Shown here: positions 16,364-25,015 of the stretch, in pieces
How positions within the stretch are numbered: position 1 is the stretch's first letter
How the letters are laid out: the number at the start of each line of letters is the position of its first letter
NCBI GenBank assembly: GCA_964464965.1
Contig: CAYXHM010000001.1
Coordinates: 620,001 to 684,000 of the forward strand
Length of the DNA: 64,000 nucleotides
Reading direction: 5' to 3'
Origin: UBA5543 sp964464965
GTDB lineage: Bacteria > Bacteroidota > Bacteroidia > Chitinophagales > Chitinophagaceae
Made by a program: the position numbers and the translations under genes
Notes under the pieces: model-generated
Told to the model about the DNA's origin: nothing
Databases searched by the model: none
Seen by the model: the letters and a program-made list of their open reading frames with translations, nothing else

Positions 16364-17257
16364 CTATTGTACCACTACCAGTTTTTCCCTGGCGGTATAT
16401 TGGCCATCGGTAAGTGTTACTATATACATGCCGGCGGGCAGGTTGTGGTTGATGTTGCCTGCGGCTGCAGGTTGCGTGTAAACGGTTTTGCCGGATACAT
16501 CTGCTATATTCACCGTGGCTTTGTGCAGTTGCACCTGCGCGGGTATATCTGCCAGCCTGATGGTGCCCGCAGCGGGGTTGGGGAATATAGAAAAACCGGG
16601 TACTGCTTCCACATCGTCTATACCGGTTTTATATGCCAGGCCATATTTGTAATCGAAGTCGAAATATACGCTGGCCGTATCTCCTCCTTTATAGTTAGAC
16701 GGCAGGTTTTTTACAGCGGTTATTTTCATAGCCACGAAGGTGTCGGAATTCCTGATGCGGCATATATACACCTTGCCCACTGTAGCTGCGTTTACGGTAT
16801 TGGCGGCTATTACTATAGGGTGCGCAGCCCTTAGTGTACGCGCGTCTTTTACCGTATCGTAATTGAAGCCTGCAGGCGCGGCGTGAAAGGTAGTTTTACC
16901 ATTGCCCGCAATATCGCCGCCCCATATACTGCTGGTGGCAGATGTAAAGCCAAACAAGCCCCGGTTGCCATAATAGCCATTGTGTTCTACCAGGTCGATG
17001 TTTGCGGCTTCAGCGGCGCTCCATTTTCCCATGTTGGCGGGGTTAAAACTGCCGTGGTGCTGGTGCTTCACAAAGTCGTACCCGCACATGGCGCCGTTAG
17101 CACCGTTACCAAAGGCCTTGCCGCCATTGATGGACGAGCTGTGGTGCTCGTAGATGCGCACGTTTTTCTTTTCCTTCAGGGGCTGTGCAAACACGCTCAG
17201 CGCGCCGGCCATCAGCCATACGGTAAGTAACATTCTGTTAAGTGTAGTTTTTTTCAT
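16364..17257 (-). CDS. Secreted protein with type IX secretion sorting domain
   Basis: A protein of 297 aa with an N-terminal signal peptide (cleavage after SVFAQ, about residue 25). The C-terminal domain of about 80 residues is a T9SS type A sorting domain: GFSIFPNPAAGTIRLADIPA, VNIADVSGKTVY, LPAGMYIVTLTDGQ and a final basic KLVVVQ. The central part (about 30-210) is not a family I recognise; it has Gly/Asn-rich stretches and a FVAMKITAV strand. It should be exported, have its sorting domain removed, and be anchored or released outside the cell. Confidence 0.85.
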   Translation of the reverse strand: MKKTTLNRMLLTVWLMAGALSVFAQPLKEKKNVRIYEHHSSSINGGKAFGNGANGAMCGYDFVKHQHHGSFNPANMGKWSAAEAANIDLVEHNGYYGNRGLFGFTSATSSIWGGDIAGNGKTTFHAAPAGFNYDTVKDARTLRAAHPIVIAANTVNAATVGKVYICRIRNSDTFVAMKITAVKNLPSNYKGGDTASVYFDFDYKYGLAYKTGIDDVEAVPGFSIFPNPAAGTIRLADIPAQVQLHKATVNIADVSGKTVYTQPAAAGNINHNLPAGMYIVTLTDGQYTAREKLVVVQ

Positions 17258-17642
17258 AATCGTTTACCTTTATTTTTAGTTAATAATAAATACAATTGCC
17301 TGGCTACAGCGGGCTGATAAAGCCACTGCAGGTGTGTTAAAATATTGACATAGATATGGCTGATACGCGCCCCCGGCAAGGTGCACACGTATGGCTTTTA
17401 ATACGGACTTATTCTTTTGAGCGAAATAAAAAGAGGTACGGCAGGCAACAGGATAATACTGTCATGCAAATGTGAATAAGAAGACTGTATAATGCAAATA
17501 TAAGTTGGGGATTTAAGCATGTTTTAATTGACAAACTGAAAAATACTAACGCGCAGTTTATAGATATAAGAACAGCTAATTATGTAACGGCGGATTTTAG
17601 TTTTGCATTAGTTTTGTCATTAATATCTTCTCCCTTCCAGCC
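17258..17642 (-). other. Long non-coding leader region
   Basis: No gene seen. On the minus strand TATATTTG at 17495-17502 matches the Bacteroidota -7 element. If it is used, the secreted-protein mRNA would have a leader of about 235 bases, which is unusual next to the very short leaders elsewhere in the window. No known riboswitch was recognised. Confidence 0.35.
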
Positions 17643-17690
17643 TGATACACCCCTAACCTTTATCAAAGAGGGCGATTTATGTGCGCTGTT
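17643..17690 (+). repeat. Degenerate single copy of the palindromic repeat
   Basis: TGATACACCCCTAACCTTTA followed by TCAAAGAGGGCGATTTATGT matches the repeat with a decayed left arm. It ends one base before the stop codon of the histidine kinase gene. Confidence 0.7.
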
Positions 17691-17691
17691 T

Positions 17692-19368
17692 TTATAAGGT
17701 AATAGTAAAGGTAGTGCCTACGCCTACTTTACTTTTTACATCTATAGTGCCGTTCAGCGATTCTATTTGTGTTTTGGTCATGTACAGGCCCAGGCCCTTG
17801 CCCTCATGGCCATGATGAAACCTGTTGTACATGCCGAAGATGCGGCTTGCATTCATTTCAAGGTCTATACCCAGGCCATTGTCGGAAATAATTATTACCG
17901 TGCGGCTATTTATACGGTGCGCGCTTATCTTTATTTCCAGGCGGCGTAGTTCATCCCGGTATTTTATAGCATTGGCTACCAGGTTGTATATGGCGCTCTG
18001 TATATAACTTTTAATGCTGGTAAGTTCGTCTGCGCCGGGGCCTATATCAATTTTTATAATTACTTCAGAGCTTTCTATTTCGTTCCTGAGGTTGTTGCGC
18101 ACTGTATCTATTACCTGTACCAGTGAGATTGGTTCTACCTTCTCATTCAGCATAGAGCGTGTAGAAAGTATGATATTCAGGTCCACCAGCAATTCATCCA
18201 TAGAATCGGCCGCCTCGCGTATATATTCAAAAGTACGGCGCACTTCATCTTCCGGCATGTCCAAATCCAGCAGGGCCGACAGGCCTTTTATATGCGCCAC
18301 CGGCGCACGCAGGTTGTGCGATACTATGTAGTTGAACTGCATCAATTCATTATACTTGTTACTGAGTTCTTTTATCAGTTTTTCCCGGGCCTGCTCAGCA
18401 TTCTTACGGGCTGTTATATCCCTGGCAGAGCCATACAACTCGCGTATGCGGCCAGAGCTGTCTGCCACGGGTACTGCATAATCCTCCAGCCATATATACT
18501 CGCCGGTGCGCAGGTGGCGTATGCGGTATATACGCATAGCGGGCAGCTTTGTAGAAAACATATTCCTATTTTGCAGCATCACCTGCTCCTGGTCGTCAGG
18601 ATGTATGGCATCCATCCATCTTAGGGCATTGTCATGTATCTCTTCTATAGAACTGCCCAGTATCTTCTTCACCTGCCAGCTTATATAGGAAAACCTGTTG
18701 GAAAGCGGATTATACTCATCTACCAGCACTATATAAAACAACTGGTCGGATGAGGATATGATCCTGGACACAAGCATGTTTTTATCCTCTAACTCAAGGT
18801 TGATGGTTCTTTGCTCCGTCACATCGCGGGCTGAGCCAAACAGGTGCGTAACTATGCCTTCACTGTTCATCTTGGGCATAATACGGTCTTCTATCCAGCG
18901 GTATTGCCCGTGTACAGGGTTGTACATACGGTAGGACAATACCTGCGGCTTTCCTATGAATAATTTAGCCGCATTTTGGCGTGTTGGCTCTAAATCTTCA
19001 GGGTGTATGCTATTAGACCATGTATCCGGCTGACCAATAAGTTGTTCCGTATCAATACCCAGTATCTCGTAAGACTGCCGGCTGATAAAGGTGAAAGGAC
19101 TGCGGGAATGATTATCATGATTGACCTCGCGGGCGTATATCACCTCGTCTATACTGCTTAAGACATCTTGCAGGAAGACATTTTTCTCGTCCAGTTGTTT
19201 TTTATAATGAGCCAGCTCTTCGCCCAGCATATTCAGCCCGGCAATAACGGTGTTGAGGGGGTCATCATCCTCACCTACATCCAGGAGGGTTTCAAAATTT
19301 CCCCGGCTGAATTCTATGAGCAGGTTTACAATCAGCTCCAGCCGGTCTTCATTGTTTCTATAGCCCAT
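17692..19368 (-). CDS. Soluble PAS-domain sensor histidine kinase
   Basis: A kinase of 558 aa without membrane segments. The first 65 residues resemble a cytosolic HAMP-like segment (FSRGNFETLLDVGEDDDPLN, AGLNMLGEELAHYKKQL). Two PAS_3-type domains follow, each ending in the usual GSARD(V/I)T signature (LFGSARDVTEQ, LYGSARDITAR). The dimerisation helix carries the phosphorylated His in YIVSHNLRAPVAHIKGL. The ATPase domain has VANAIKYR, SDNGLGIDL and GKGLGLYMTK. No receiver domain is attached. The gene is six bases after a SpoIIAA-like gene and surely co-transcribed with it, so the pair may act together in signalling. Confidence 0.92.
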   Translation of the reverse strand: MGYRNNEDRLELIVNLLIEFSRGNFETLLDVGEDDDPLNTVIAGLNMLGEELAHYKKQLDEKNVFLQDVLSSIDEVIYAREVNHDNHSRSPFTFISRQSYEILGIDTEQLIGQPDTWSNSIHPEDLEPTRQNAAKLFIGKPQVLSYRMYNPVHGQYRWIEDRIMPKMNSEGIVTHLFGSARDVTEQRTINLELEDKNMLVSRIISSSDQLFYIVLVDEYNPLSNRFSYISWQVKKILGSSIEEIHDNALRWMDAIHPDDQEQVMLQNRNMFSTKLPAMRIYRIRHLRTGEYIWLEDYAVPVADSSGRIRELYGSARDITARKNAEQAREKLIKELSNKYNELMQFNYIVSHNLRAPVAHIKGLSALLDLDMPEDEVRRTFEYIREAADSMDELLVDLNIILSTRSMLNEKVEPISLVQVIDTVRNNLRNEIESSEVIIKIDIGPGADELTSIKSYIQSAIYNLVANAIKYRDELRRLEIKISAHRINSRTVIIISDNGLGIDLEMNASRIFGMYNRFHHGHEGKGLGLYMTKTQIESLNGTIDVKSKVGVGTTFTITL

Positions 19369-19374
19369 GGACAG

Positions 19375-19779
19375 TTAGTTAACAAGGTATTGCAATAACC
19401 ACTCCCTGGCCTTTTCAGCGTTTGTAAAAAGTTTTACCGGCACATAGGCCTGGTTCAGGCCTATAAAAAAATTACCTACCATGCGGCTGATATTTGAATT
19501 TGTAACAAGAGCTACAGCTGTAACAAAAGGCTCATCAATTTTCTTCACATATTCTTCTCTCGCATCTTTACTCATAGAGCGTATCTTGCTCATATCAACC
19601 AATAAAGGACGTGGGATACCGGCAGCTAATATTTTAGTAAATGCCATACTCTCCTTTGCATTTTCAAGGTTGTGCGTAGGAAGCATAGTTACTACTACAA
19701 TAATACCATCCTCGTTGAGCCATATGGAGCCAAATTGGATGCTCAGAGCATTCTGTGGCGGTGTCATTAAATCTGTCAT
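19375..19779 (-). CDS. SpoIIAA/STAS-like small protein, paralogue A
   Basis: A protein of 134 aa, one of three tandem paralogues. The fold is suggested by an acidic strand (GSIWLNEDGIIVVVTMLPT), a helix with a name-giving block RPLLVDMSKIRSMSKDAREEY, a strand (VTAVALVTNSNISRMVGNFF) and a C-terminal KAREWLLQYL helix. This resembles the SpoIIAA-like (STAS-related) family of small Bacteroidota proteins. There is no Ser/Thr in the exact SpoIIAA phosphorylation context that I can be sure of. It is six bases upstream of the histidine kinase, so a regulatory link is likely but not proven. Confidence 0.65.
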   Translation of the reverse strand: MTDLMTPPQNALSIQFGSIWLNEDGIIVVVTMLPTHNLENAKESMAFTKILAAGIPRPLLVDMSKIRSMSKDAREEYVKKIDEPFVTAVALVTNSNISRMVGNFFIGLNQAYVPVKLFTNAEKAREWLLQYLVN

Positions 19780-19810
19780 AAAACAGGTGCTTATAATTCT
19801 ATTACTATTG

Positions 19811-19863
19811 TCAGAAATACTTTAACAGCCATTTTCTTGCATGTCAGCGTCAGCAAATAATCG
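19811..19863 (-). pseudogene. Relic of a SpoIIAA-like 3' end (copy of paralogue C end)
   Basis: The 84 bases before paralogue A match the 88 bases before paralogue B, and in the latter this segment is the end of paralogue C plus the spacer. In this copy the C-like end (reading RLFADAD) has a one-base deletion, so it frameshifts at the position where C continues DSAKNWLLKYI. No intact gene precedes it. This is a remnant of a tandem duplication of the C-end plus B unit. Confidence 0.65.
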
Positions 19864-19953
19864 CTTAGTATACTTAAAATCCTCTTATACTAAATTTAAT
19901 GAAGTATTACCGGATTTCAAACTAATGATCATAACTGTAAACGTAACAAGTGT

Positions 19954-20400
19954 TTATTTATAAGAGCTCAACTCTTTGTCATCTTCGCCTATTGCCGGTT
20001 GCTTAAGGTATTGCAATAACCACTCCCTGGCCTTTTCATGGTCTGTAAAAAGTTTTACAGGTATGGAAGACTGGGTAAGGCCTATAAAAAAATTCCCCAC
20101 CATACGGCTGATATTGGAATTGGTAACCAATGCCACCGCCGTAACTAACGGGTCATCATCTTTTTTCACATACTCTTCCCGGGCATCTTTGCTCATAGAG
20201 CGTACACGGCTCATATCTACGAGCAGCGGACGTGGTACGCCGGCAGCAACCTTTTTATTGTATTGGATATTCTCCTTTGCATCGGCAAGGGTTTGTGTCG
20301 GGGACATTGTTATCGTTACAATAATACCATCCTCGCTAAGCCATACCGGGCCCGATGGGGTAACAACAGCATCCGGTGGTGGTGTCATTAAATCTGTCAT
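19954..20400 (-). CDS. SpoIIAA/STAS-like small protein, paralogue B
   Basis: A protein of 148 aa, very similar to paralogue A (same MTDLMTPP start, RPLLVDMSRVRSMSKDAREE, AVALVTNSNISRMVGNFFIG, KAREWLLQYL). It differs by a 14-residue acidic C-terminal tail (QPAIGEDDKELSSYK). It is separated from C by 32 bases and from A by about 174 bases that contain the relic. The function is unknown; the family is related to small STAS proteins that bind partners. Confidence 0.65.
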   Translation of the reverse strand: MTDLMTPPPDAVVTPSGPVWLSEDGIIVTITMSPTQTLADAKENIQYNKKVAAGVPRPLLVDMSRVRSMSKDAREEYVKKDDDPLVTAVALVTNSNISRMVGNFFIGLTQSSIPVKLFTDHEKAREWLLQYLKQPAIGEDDKELSSYK

Positions 20401-20432
20401 AAAACAGCAGCTTATCTTTTTATTGGTATTGT

Positions 20433-20843
20433 TCAGATATACTTTAACAGCCAGTTTTTTGCGCTGTCAGCGTCATTAAATAACCGGGTGGGTACCGTTG
20501 GCCTGTTAAAACTGAGAAAGAAATTTCCTATTATACGGCTCATAGCAGACCTTGTTACGAGCCCTACAGCCTTCACTTTACCTTCAGCACCTTCTTTAGC
20601 ATATACTTCACGCGCCTCCCTGCTCATCGATTTTATATCAGTAATATCTATAAGTAATGGCCTGGGTATGCCTGCCGAAACTTTCCTTGTTACTAATATG
20701 TTCTCTTCAGCATCACCCTGGGTCTGCAATGCTTTTGGCTTATTCATTATTACTAGTATACCATCGTCGTCCAACCAAAAGTAAGATGCTCCTGATTCGA
20801 CACAATGAGCTGGCAGTCTGTGTATTGCAGTCATTTCCTCCAT
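20433..20843 (-). CDS. SpoIIAA/STAS-like small protein, paralogue C
   Basis: A protein of 136 aa, the most divergent of the three paralogues, with the same core (RPLLIDITDIKSMSREAREV, AVGLVTRSAMSRIIGNFFLS) and a C-terminal SAKNWLLKYI helix. It is the first gene of the group. Upstream on the minus strand, TAGATTTA at about 20885-20895 resembles a -7 element. Together with A, B and the kinase it forms a four-gene unit in one direction. Confidence 0.65.
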   Translation of the reverse strand: MEEMTAIHRLPAHCVESGASYFWLDDDGILVIMNKPKALQTQGDAEENILVTRKVSAGIPRPLLIDITDIKSMSREAREVYAKEGAEGKVKAVGLVTRSAMSRIIGNFFLSFNRPTVPTRLFNDADSAKNWLLKYI

Positions 20844-21141
20844 ATTTACATGGTTAACTGTATTTGATATGTATGTATCTTGTCCTCTTGTCTAAATCTA
20901 AAAAATCTCTATTACATTTCCTACTAAACACAATTAACAATATATTAAAGTAAGAAGTTTGGTTTTTTGCAATAAAGAATAACTGCATGTTGAAATATGC
21001 GACCGTATGCAATCTTTTAGTTAAATTCAATTGACATAAGTATGCGATATGAAGCTTAATAGTTTGAAATCGGTAAGTAATGGTTAATTTTACGTCCCTT
21101 TAGCTTTTTATAAAGCGAGAGTAAAAACATTATAGCCGCCA
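20844..21141. promoter_or_regulatory. Divergent promoter region between paralogue C and the GH3 gene
   Basis: A/T-rich region without a gene. On the plus strand TTTG (21063-21066) and TAATTTTA (21085-21092), with an 18-base gap, resemble the Bacteroidota promoter and would serve the GH3 gene with a leader of about 45 bases. On the minus strand a TAGATTTA-like element serves paralogue C. Confidence 0.45.
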
Positions 21142-22680
21142 ATGGCACTTTTAGGAAACCTCATTTCTCGTTCACTGCGCCTGAAGAAGCAGTTTGACCT
21201 GCCGGTAGCAACTCCCCAAAAATACCAGCGCAATACCCTGCGCCAGTTGCTGGAAAAAGCACGTTATACCGCTTTTGGCAAACAGTATGGGTTTAGTGAT
21301 ATGCTGGACCAGGAGCTGGACTTTATAAAGGCCTTCCGCAACCGTGTGCCCGTACACAACTACAACAAGATGTATGACGAGTGGTGGTACCGCTGCCAGC
21401 AGGGAGAAGAGAACGTTAGTTGGCCCGGCAAGGTGAAATATTTTGCACTGAGCAGCGGCACCAGCGAAAGCGCCAGCAAACATATACCCGTAACCCAGGA
21501 TATGATAAAGTCTATAAAAAAAGTAGGCTTTAAACAACTATACAGCATGACGGACTTTAAGGTACCGTCGGCGGCTTTCCAGAAAGGTGTGCTGATGCTG
21601 GGCGGCACTACATCCCTGTTTGAAAAAGGCGAATACTACGAGGGCGATATGAGCGGTATCAGCGCCAAAAACATGCCCAGGTGGCTATCAAACCTCTTTT
21701 ACAAACCGGGGCAGAAAATATCTAAACGGCCTAACTGGGAAGATCGTATAAAACTAATAGTGCGCAACGCACGCAAATGGGATGTAGGTACCGTATGTGG
21801 CGTACCTGCATGGGTGCAGATAGTGATGGAGGAAGTGATACGCTACCACAAAGTGAATAATATACACGAGGTATGGCCTAACCTGAGCATCTATATTCAT
21901 GGCGGGGTATCTTTTGAGCCTTACCGCGAAAGCTTTAAGAAGCTACTGGGCAAGCCAATAACTTATATAGAAACCTATATGGCCAGCGAGGGTAGTTTCG
22001 GCTTCCAGGCCAGGCCGGGCGGGCATGGCATAAAGCTGGTGCTGAACGTGGGTATCTTTTACGAGTTTGTACCTTTTAACGAAGAGAATTTTGACGAGGA
22101 TGGCAATATAAAAGAAAACCCGAAAAGCGTATTGCTGCACGAAGTGGACGAAACAGTGAACTACGCTGTGATGATAAGCACCTGTAGTGGGGCGTGGCGT
22201 TACATAATAGGCGATGTGGTACGTTTTACCAATGCCAAAGAACACGAGATAGCTATTGTAGGCAGGACAAAACAGTTCCTGAGCCTGTGCGGCGAACACC
22301 TGAGCATAGACAATATGAACAAGGCTATAGAGATAGTAGCCCGCAAACTGAATATTGAGATACATGAATTTACCGTAGCGGGCTTTCAATACGAAAACCT
22401 GTTTGCACACCGTTGGTATATAGGCTGCGAGGATATGAATGTAGATGCCGAAGCGGTAAAAAAACTGCTGGATGACACCCTGAGCGAACTGAACGATGAC
22501 TACGCTGTAGAACGCACATCGGCACTGAAAGAGGTATTTGTAGAGCTGCTGCCTAATGATACGTTTTACGATTATATGCGTGCTATGGGCAAAAGCGGCG
22601 CCATGAATAAATTTCCACGTGTGCTGAAAGGTGAGGCTTATGTTAAATGGGCAGAGTGGTTAGTCCAAAACCTGAAATAG
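21142..22680 (+). CDS. GH3-family acyl-adenylate protein
   Basis: A protein of 512 aa of the GH3 (auxin-responsive promoter) family, adenylate-forming enzymes related to acyl-CoA ligases. Motif 1 is ALSSGTSESASKHIPVT (about residues 111-127), which binds the ATP phosphate. Later motifs are YIETYMASEGSFGF and WRYIIGDVVRFT, the tyrosine/glutamate and Gly-Asp parts of the AMP site. In plants the family conjugates amino acids to hormones; the substrate in bacteria is unknown. It stands alone between the SpoIIAA-like genes and recQ. Confidence 0.88.
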   Translation: MALLGNLISRSLRLKKQFDLPVATPQKYQRNTLRQLLEKARYTAFGKQYGFSDMLDQELDFIKAFRNRVPVHNYNKMYDEWWYRCQQGEENVSWPGKVKYFALSSGTSESASKHIPVTQDMIKSIKKVGFKQLYSMTDFKVPSAAFQKGVLMLGGTTSLFEKGEYYEGDMSGISAKNMPRWLSNLFYKPGQKISKRPNWEDRIKLIVRNARKWDVGTVCGVPAWVQIVMEEVIRYHKVNNIHEVWPNLSIYIHGGVSFEPYRESFKKLLGKPITYIETYMASEGSFGFQARPGGHGIKLVLNVGIFYEFVPFNEENFDEDGNIKENPKSVLLHEVDETVNYAVMISTCSGAWRYIIGDVVRFTNAKEHEIAIVGRTKQFLSLCGEHLSIDNMNKAIEIVARKLNIEIHEFTVAGFQYENLFAHRWYIGCEDMNVDAEAVKKLLDDTLSELNDDYAVERTSALKEVFVELLPNDTFYDYMRAMGKSGAMNKFPRVLKGEAYVKWAEWLVQNLK

Positions 22681-22816
22681 GCCTGGGATTGATTTAGCTT
22701 TATACCTTTTCATTTTTGCTTCGCAACCATCTTCAATTTGCCTTACTTTTCTTTTAGCGACATTGCCCTGTGCTGCTGCTAGGATTAGTTGTCACTAACA
22801 CGAAGCTAGCGGACTT

Positions 22817-24985
22817 TTACGCATCCTGCATGTAGGTATAGTGTGCCTGTGCGATACGTATTTCTCCATAGGTATAATCGTCGGGCAGCAGGTCCTTTAT
22901 TGGTTTGGCGGCTACGCTTTGTCCTGTTTGTTTTATGAGGGCCGTAATAATTTCCAGCCTTTCGCGCGGTACAAATTTAGTAGCGCTCACCTCGCCGCTT
23001 ACAATAAATGCAGACAGGTGGCCCGCAATGGTATCTACAGAAAGTTTACGCTGCTCAGCAATATCTGCAATATCATGCCCCTGCTGAAACAACTCGTAAC
23101 TAATGCGCTGGGTGTTGTTGATGGCAGGTTTACCTTCGGGTTGTTTGCGTTCCCGCTTGGGCGATTTTAATTGTATGCGTGTCTCCAGCTTGTTGCTATG
23201 AACATAGGCCTGTACTACCTGCATAAAAGCCGGGCCGTATTTGCTCACTTTATAATCTCCAAAACCTGATATACGGCGCAGTGCATCCAGCGTCAAAGGC
23301 AGGTAGGTGGCCATATCCAGGAGTGTGTTATCGCCCACAATAACATAAGGCGGCACATGCTCCTGCTCAGCGATATCGCGACGAACGTCTTTCAACTGCT
23401 GTAAAAGGTCGGCATAGTAGTCCTGCGTTTCTGTAATGATGGCTGATAATTGTTTCGCTTTCTTCATCACCAGCGATACTTCCATATCCCCGCGCAATAT
23501 GCTGCGGCTGGTATCGTTCAGCTTCAGGGCGGGGTATGCGCTGTCTTCAAGCGCTACCATACGTTGCTGCAACATTTGCTTCACTATGGTTTGCCACTCT
23601 TCTTTTTTTATGTCTTTACCTATACCGTAGGTCTTTATGCTTTTATGTTCAGGAACGATCTTAGCACTGTTGCTGCCGCGCAAAAAGTCGATGATATAGT
23701 CCACGCCAAACTTTTCGCCTGTGCGGGTAACAGCCGATAATATTTTCTGTGCCTCGACAGTAGCATTACGTGTTTCCAGGTTGCTAAGGCAGTAGTCGCA
23801 GCTACCGCAGTATGCGGGCGATTGCTCACCGAAATACTGAAGCATGTATTGCCTGCGGCAGCCTTCATATTCCGCAAAATCGCGCATCTGCAACAGCTTC
23901 CTTTTCAACACGGCAGTTTGTTCAGCATTATCATCTATGGTGATGAAGCGCATCAGCTTGCTGATGTCGCCCGATGAATAATAAAGTATAGCATCGCTGT
24001 GTAAACCATCGCGACCGGCACGGCCTGTTTCCTGGTAGTAGCCTTCCATATTCTTAGGCACATCGTGGTGCATCACAAAGCGCACGTTGCTTTTGTCTAT
24101 ACCCATACCAAAGGCAATGGTAGCTACTATTATCTTCGTTTCGTCGCGTTGGAAAGACTCCTGTATCTTAGCACGGTCTGCACTGCTCATACCTGCATGA
24201 TAAAAAGCAGCCTTGTAGCCTGCCTGTTTCAGCTTTGCAGCAATGCTTTCCGTACTGGAGCGGGAAAGCGCATAAATGATACCACTGTCGTTGCGGTGGT
24301 CATTCAGGTATTGCAGCATCTGCTCAAAAGCTTTGCGCTTGGGCTGTATGTAATAGCTGATGTTTGCCCGGTTGAAGCTGGATATAAATACCTGCGGCTG
24401 ATGCAGTTGCAGTTTCTCAGCTATATCCTTTTGAGTAATAGCATCTGCACTGGCTGTAAGTGCTATTACGGGTGTGCCGGAAAAATGTTTTTTCAGTGCA
24501 GAGAGCCCCAAGTATTCAGGGCGGAAATCGTGGCCCCATTGTGAAATACAGTGTGCCTCGTCGATAGCAAATAATGAACAATTGAGCGTGGTAAGAAAGT
24601 TGACAAATTGCAAACCATTGCTGAATAATCGTTCAGGTGCCAGGTAGAGCATTTTTATTTCTCCATTGCGGGTAGCATTTATAACATCGTTCTGCTCTGC
24701 ATTGCTGAGCGTAGAGTTAAGAAAAGCTGCACGGATACCATTGGCCTGCAAAGCGTCCACCTGATCTTTCATTAATGCGATAAGCGGGGAGATAACCACC
24801 GTAAGCCCATCGAGCAACATAGCGGGCAACTGGTAACAGATTGACTTACCACCACCAGTAGGCATTATGGCTAATACATCCTTGCCGGACAGCACTGTCT
24901 CTATAATCGGTTGCTGGTTGAGGCGAAATTCCTCATAGCCAAAAAAATGTTTTAGAGCCCTGTGTATGGGGTATTGTTTCATCAT
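22817..24985 (-). CDS. recQ: RecQ-family ATP-dependent DNA helicase
   Basis: A 3'-5' DNA helicase of 722 aa. Walker A is TGGGKS (43-48), the DEAH box is IDEAHCISQWGHDFRPEYLG, and motif VI is QETGRAGRDG. A zinc-binding block (CRRQYMLQYFGEQSPAYC then CDYC) is followed by a winged-helix RecQ C-terminal part, an HRDC domain (DALRRISGFGDYKVSKYGPA) and a last helix-turn-helix segment (GHDIADIAEQRKLSVDTIAG). The last element is the HTH_40-type tail found in some RecQ proteins. It acts in recombination and replication-fork repair. Confidence 0.94.
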   Translation of the reverse strand: MMKQYPIHRALKHFFGYEEFRLNQQPIIETVLSGKDVLAIMPTGGGKSICYQLPAMLLDGLTVVISPLIALMKDQVDALQANGIRAAFLNSTLSNAEQNDVINATRNGEIKMLYLAPERLFSNGLQFVNFLTTLNCSLFAIDEAHCISQWGHDFRPEYLGLSALKKHFSGTPVIALTASADAITQKDIAEKLQLHQPQVFISSFNRANISYYIQPKRKAFEQMLQYLNDHRNDSGIIYALSRSSTESIAAKLKQAGYKAAFYHAGMSSADRAKIQESFQRDETKIIVATIAFGMGIDKSNVRFVMHHDVPKNMEGYYQETGRAGRDGLHSDAILYYSSGDISKLMRFITIDDNAEQTAVLKRKLLQMRDFAEYEGCRRQYMLQYFGEQSPAYCGSCDYCLSNLETRNATVEAQKILSAVTRTGEKFGVDYIIDFLRGSNSAKIVPEHKSIKTYGIGKDIKKEEWQTIVKQMLQQRMVALEDSAYPALKLNDTSRSILRGDMEVSLVMKKAKQLSAIITETQDYYADLLQQLKDVRRDIAEQEHVPPYVIVGDNTLLDMATYLPLTLDALRRISGFGDYKVSKYGPAFMQVVQAYVHSNKLETRIQLKSPKRERKQPEGKPAINNTQRISYELFQQGHDIADIAEQRKLSVDTIAGHLSAFIVSGEVSATKFVPRERLEIITALIKQTGQSVAAKPIKDLLPDDYTYGEIRIAQAHYTYMQDA

Positions 24986-25015
24986 GGTAAAACTAAGGAA
25001 TGATTATTATTTGTA

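Noticed and set aside
12214..17690. Integrated prophage or transposon
   Set aside because: No integrase, transposase, tRNA or target-site duplication recognised; the region is repeat-rich but without mobile-element genes other than DUF559.
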